The notes below the pieces were generated by a model. That model was not told where the DNA came from and ran no database searches. It saw nothing but the letters and a program-made list of their open reading frames with translations. Source: Polyangiaceae bacterium (GTDB taxonomy: Bacteria; Myxococcota_A; Polyangia; Polyangiales; Polyangiaceae). From it: a stretch of 64,000 nt of DNA. Positions 62,466 to 64,000 of the stretch are shown here, one piece after another. A program made the position numbers and the translations under genes. How positions within the stretch are numbered: the first letter of the stretch is position 1; each line of letters opens with the position of its first letter. Location: positions 161,646-225,645 of the forward strand of contig CANJMI010000009.1 in NCBI GenBank assembly GCA_947475525.1, given 5' to 3'.

Positions 62466-62548
62466 GGAGGCTTGCCCGAGTGGCCAATGGGAGCAGACTG
62501 TAAATCTGCCGGCTTATGCCTACGGTGGTTCAAATCCACCAGCCTCCA
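62466..62548 (+). tRNA. tRNA-Tyr (anticodon GTA)
   Basis: Acceptor GGAGGCT (62466-62472) pairs with AGCCTCC (62541-62547). Anticodon stem GCAGA/TCTGC with loop CTGTAAA, anticodon GTA. It has the long variable arm of bacterial tRNA-Tyr. CCA not encoded. Confidence 0.95.
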
Positions 62549-62576
62549 CTCCTTTCCCTTCGCGGGGATTCTGTTC

Positions 62577-62649
<73 letters not shown>

Positions 62650-62702
62650 CTGCGACACCGGTCGCACGTCACGAAACTTAAAATACGAGATCGACTCAGA
62701 GA

Positions 62703-62731
62703 TTGACTTAAACCTGCCGAATCGGCTTAAC
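62703..62731 (+). promoter_or_regulatory. Possible internal promoter before tRNA-Thr(GGT)-tuf
   Basis: TTGACT (62703-62708) and CTTAAC (62726-62731) with a 17-base spacer lie in the 141-base gap between tRNA-Gly and the second tRNA-Thr. The -10 is weak. It may allow extra transcription of tuf. Confidence 0.3.
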
Positions 62732-62790
62732 GACTCACGAAGTCCGGCCGAAAGGTAACGCAAACAGCGCCCTGCTTATGGGGCCGAAAC

Positions 62791-62863
62791 GCCCACCTAG
62801 CTCAGTTGGTAGAGCACGTCCTTGGTAAGGACGGGGTCATCGGTTCAAATCCGATGGTGGGCT
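62791..62863 (+). tRNA. tRNA-Thr (anticodon GGT)
   Basis: Acceptor GCCCACC (62791-62797) pairs with GGTGGGC (62856-62862). Anticodon stem CGTCC/GGACG with loop TTGGTAA, anticodon GGT. CCA not encoded. It lies 57 bases before tuf, the same order as thrT-tufB in Escherichia coli. Confidence 0.95.
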
Positions 62864-62920
62864 CCGGTCTGTAATTCACTCTCAATCACCGCAACATTTT
62901 TTCGCTCGAGGTCGCAGGCA

Positions 62921-64000
62921 ATGGCTAAGGAGAAATTCGTACGCAACAAGCCCCACGTCAACGTTGGCACCATCGGTCACATCGACCATGGCAAAACGAC
63001 GCTGACCGCATCGTTGCTCGCCGTTCAGTCGCGCGACAAGATGGCGACACTGAAGAGCTACGCGGACATCGCGAAGGGCGGCACGGTTCGCGATGACAGC
63101 AAGACTGTCACGATCGCCGTCTCGCACGTCGAGTATGAGACCGCGAATCGGCACTACGCGCACATCGATTGCCCGGGCCATGCCGATTACATCAAGAACA
63201 TGATCACCGGCGCGGCGCAGATGGATGGAGCAATCCTCACCGTCAGCTCGCTCGACTCGGTCATGCCCCAGACGCGCGAGCACGTGCTGCTCGCTCGCCA
63301 GGTCGGTCTCACCCACCTCGTCGTCTTCTTGAACAAGTGCGATGCGGTTGACGATCCCGAGATGCTCGACCTCGTCGAGATGGAAGTTCGCGAGCTCCTG
63401 ACCAAGTACAAGTTCGACGGCGACAACGCTCCCGTCGTTCGTGGTGCGGCGCTCCCGGCGCTTCAGGGTGACCCCGCCTGGTCGCTGAAAATAAAGGAGC
63501 TCCTCGCGGCGCTCGACAGCTACATCCCCGAGCCCGTTCGCGCAGTCGATAAGCCTTTCCTCATGGCCATCGAAGACGTGTTCAGCATCAAGGGCCGCGG
63601 CACCGTCGCCACCGGCCGCATCGAGCGCGGTCAAATCAAGACGGGCGAAGAAGTCGAGATCATCGGCTTCGGCGACACCCGCAAGACGACCATCACCGGC
63701 GTCGAGATGTTCCGAAAAGAGATGGACTTCGGTCAGGCGGGCGACAACGTCGGCTGCTTGCTCCGCGGCATCGAGAAAGACGACATCGAGCGCGGCCAAG
63801 TCCTCGCGAAGCCCGGCAGCATCCACCCTCACACCAAGTTCGAGGGCGAAGTTTACGTCCTCCGCAAGGAAGAGGGCGGCCGCCACACCCCGTTCTTCGA
63901 CAACTACCGCCCCCAGTTCTACCTCCGCACAACGGACGTGACGGGGTCGTGCAGGTTGCCCGAAGGCGTCAAGATGGTCATGCCCGGTGACAACATCACC
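62921..64000 (+). CDS. tuf: Elongation factor Tu, divergent switch I (3' end cut by window)
   Basis: The first 360 residues are visible, about 90% of EF-Tu. Start [29 protein letters not shown] (G1) is classical, as are [24 protein letters not shown] (G3), NKCD (G4) and the domain II/III segments [23 protein letters not shown] and EGGRHTPFF. The switch I region is abnormal: where EF-Tu has EKARGITINTxHVEYE this protein has [16 protein letters not shown]. The Mg-binding Thr survives, but the invariant Arg-Gly and the Asn are lost and the segment is 2 residues longer. It delivers aminoacyl-tRNA to ribosomes. It may be a specialised paralogue. Confidence 0.9.
   Translation, partial: MAKEKFVRNKPHVNVGTIGHIDHGKTTLTASLLAVQSRDKMATLKSYADIAKGGTVRDDSKTVTIAVSHVEYETANRHYAHIDCPGHADYIKNMITGAAQMDGAILTVSSLDSVMPQTREHVLLARQVGLTHLVVFLNKCDAVDDPEMLDLVEMEVRELLTKYKFDGDNAPVVRGAALPALQGDPAWSLKIKELLAALDSYIPEPVRAVDKPFLMAIEDVFSIKGRGTVATGRIERGQIKTGEEVEIIGFGDTRKTTITGVEMFRKEMDFGQAGDNVGCLLRGIEKDDIERGQVLAKPGSIHPHTKFEGEVYVLRKEEGGRHTPFFDNYRPQFYLRTTDVTGSCRLPEGVKMVMPGDNIT

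Overview
The window is high-GC DNA that reads like a predatory or social Myxococcota, most likely of the Polyangia. The grounds are many lipoproteins with Gly/Ser/Thr-rich linkers behind the lipobox, several large eukaryote-like Ser/Thr protein kinases (one fused to PilZ), T6SS spike debris with an effector cassette, and typical GTG starts and 4-nt gene overlaps. No sequence search was run, so the taxonomic placement is an inference.

Layout. 1-1441: 3' part of thrA. 1902-6373: a beta-propeller/di-heme lipoprotein and a Tudor-like lipoprotein. 6.4-12.3 kb: an accessory region with two vgrG fragments on opposite strands, a LysM/peptidoglycan-binding adaptor, a papain-like putative effector, small exported proteins, and one of two copies of a dispersed intergenic repeat (the other is at 4.9-5.1 kb). 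12.4-17.4 kb: etfBA, a P-domain lipoprotein and a fused isopropylmalate-dehydratase-type enzyme. 17.5-22.4 kb: a metallophosphoesterase, a PfkB kinase, recO, a RodZ-like protein and a TPR lipoprotein. 22.4-28.4 kb: an argD operon that also encodes a P1B-type ATPase homologue lacking its catalytic residues and a U32 peptidase-family protein. 28.5-36 kb: grpE, dnaK and a giant kinase-ATPase. 36-38.2 kb: dnaA and a possible oriC. 38-47 kb: an outer-membrane protein, miaE and a partial ATP synthase operon (b', b, delta, alpha, gamma) followed by a YciO-like gene. 47-53 kb: a kinase-PilZ fusion, a GNAT enzyme with a histone-H1-like tail, an RCC1 lipoprotein and an OPT transporter. 53.3-62.1 kb: tRNA-Leu, trmH, a cupredoxin lipoprotein, an HtrA protease, an FGE-fold lipoprotein, aroE and another kinase. 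62.3-64 kb: the classical tRNA Thr-Tyr-Gly-Thr-tuf cluster, with the tuf gene cut by the window end.

The strongest unusual observations are these: (1) the P1B-ATPase homologue at 24851-27145, in which the CPC, TGE, DKTGT, TGD and GDG-ND motifs are all replaced although the fold and membrane plan remain; (2) an EF-Tu whose near-invariant switch I RGITI is changed to KTVTI; (3) an ATP synthase with an exported ~180-residue extension on subunit b and an ~80-residue insertion in subunit alpha; (4) the papain-like effector cassette beside a vgrG that looks split by an inversion; (5) a kinase-PilZ fusion with both c-di-GMP motifs intact; (6) a dispersed intergenic repeat. Much of the rest is core metabolism and housekeeping. 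Start codons were moved inward wherever an upstream gene, a lipobox or a conserved N terminus argued for it.
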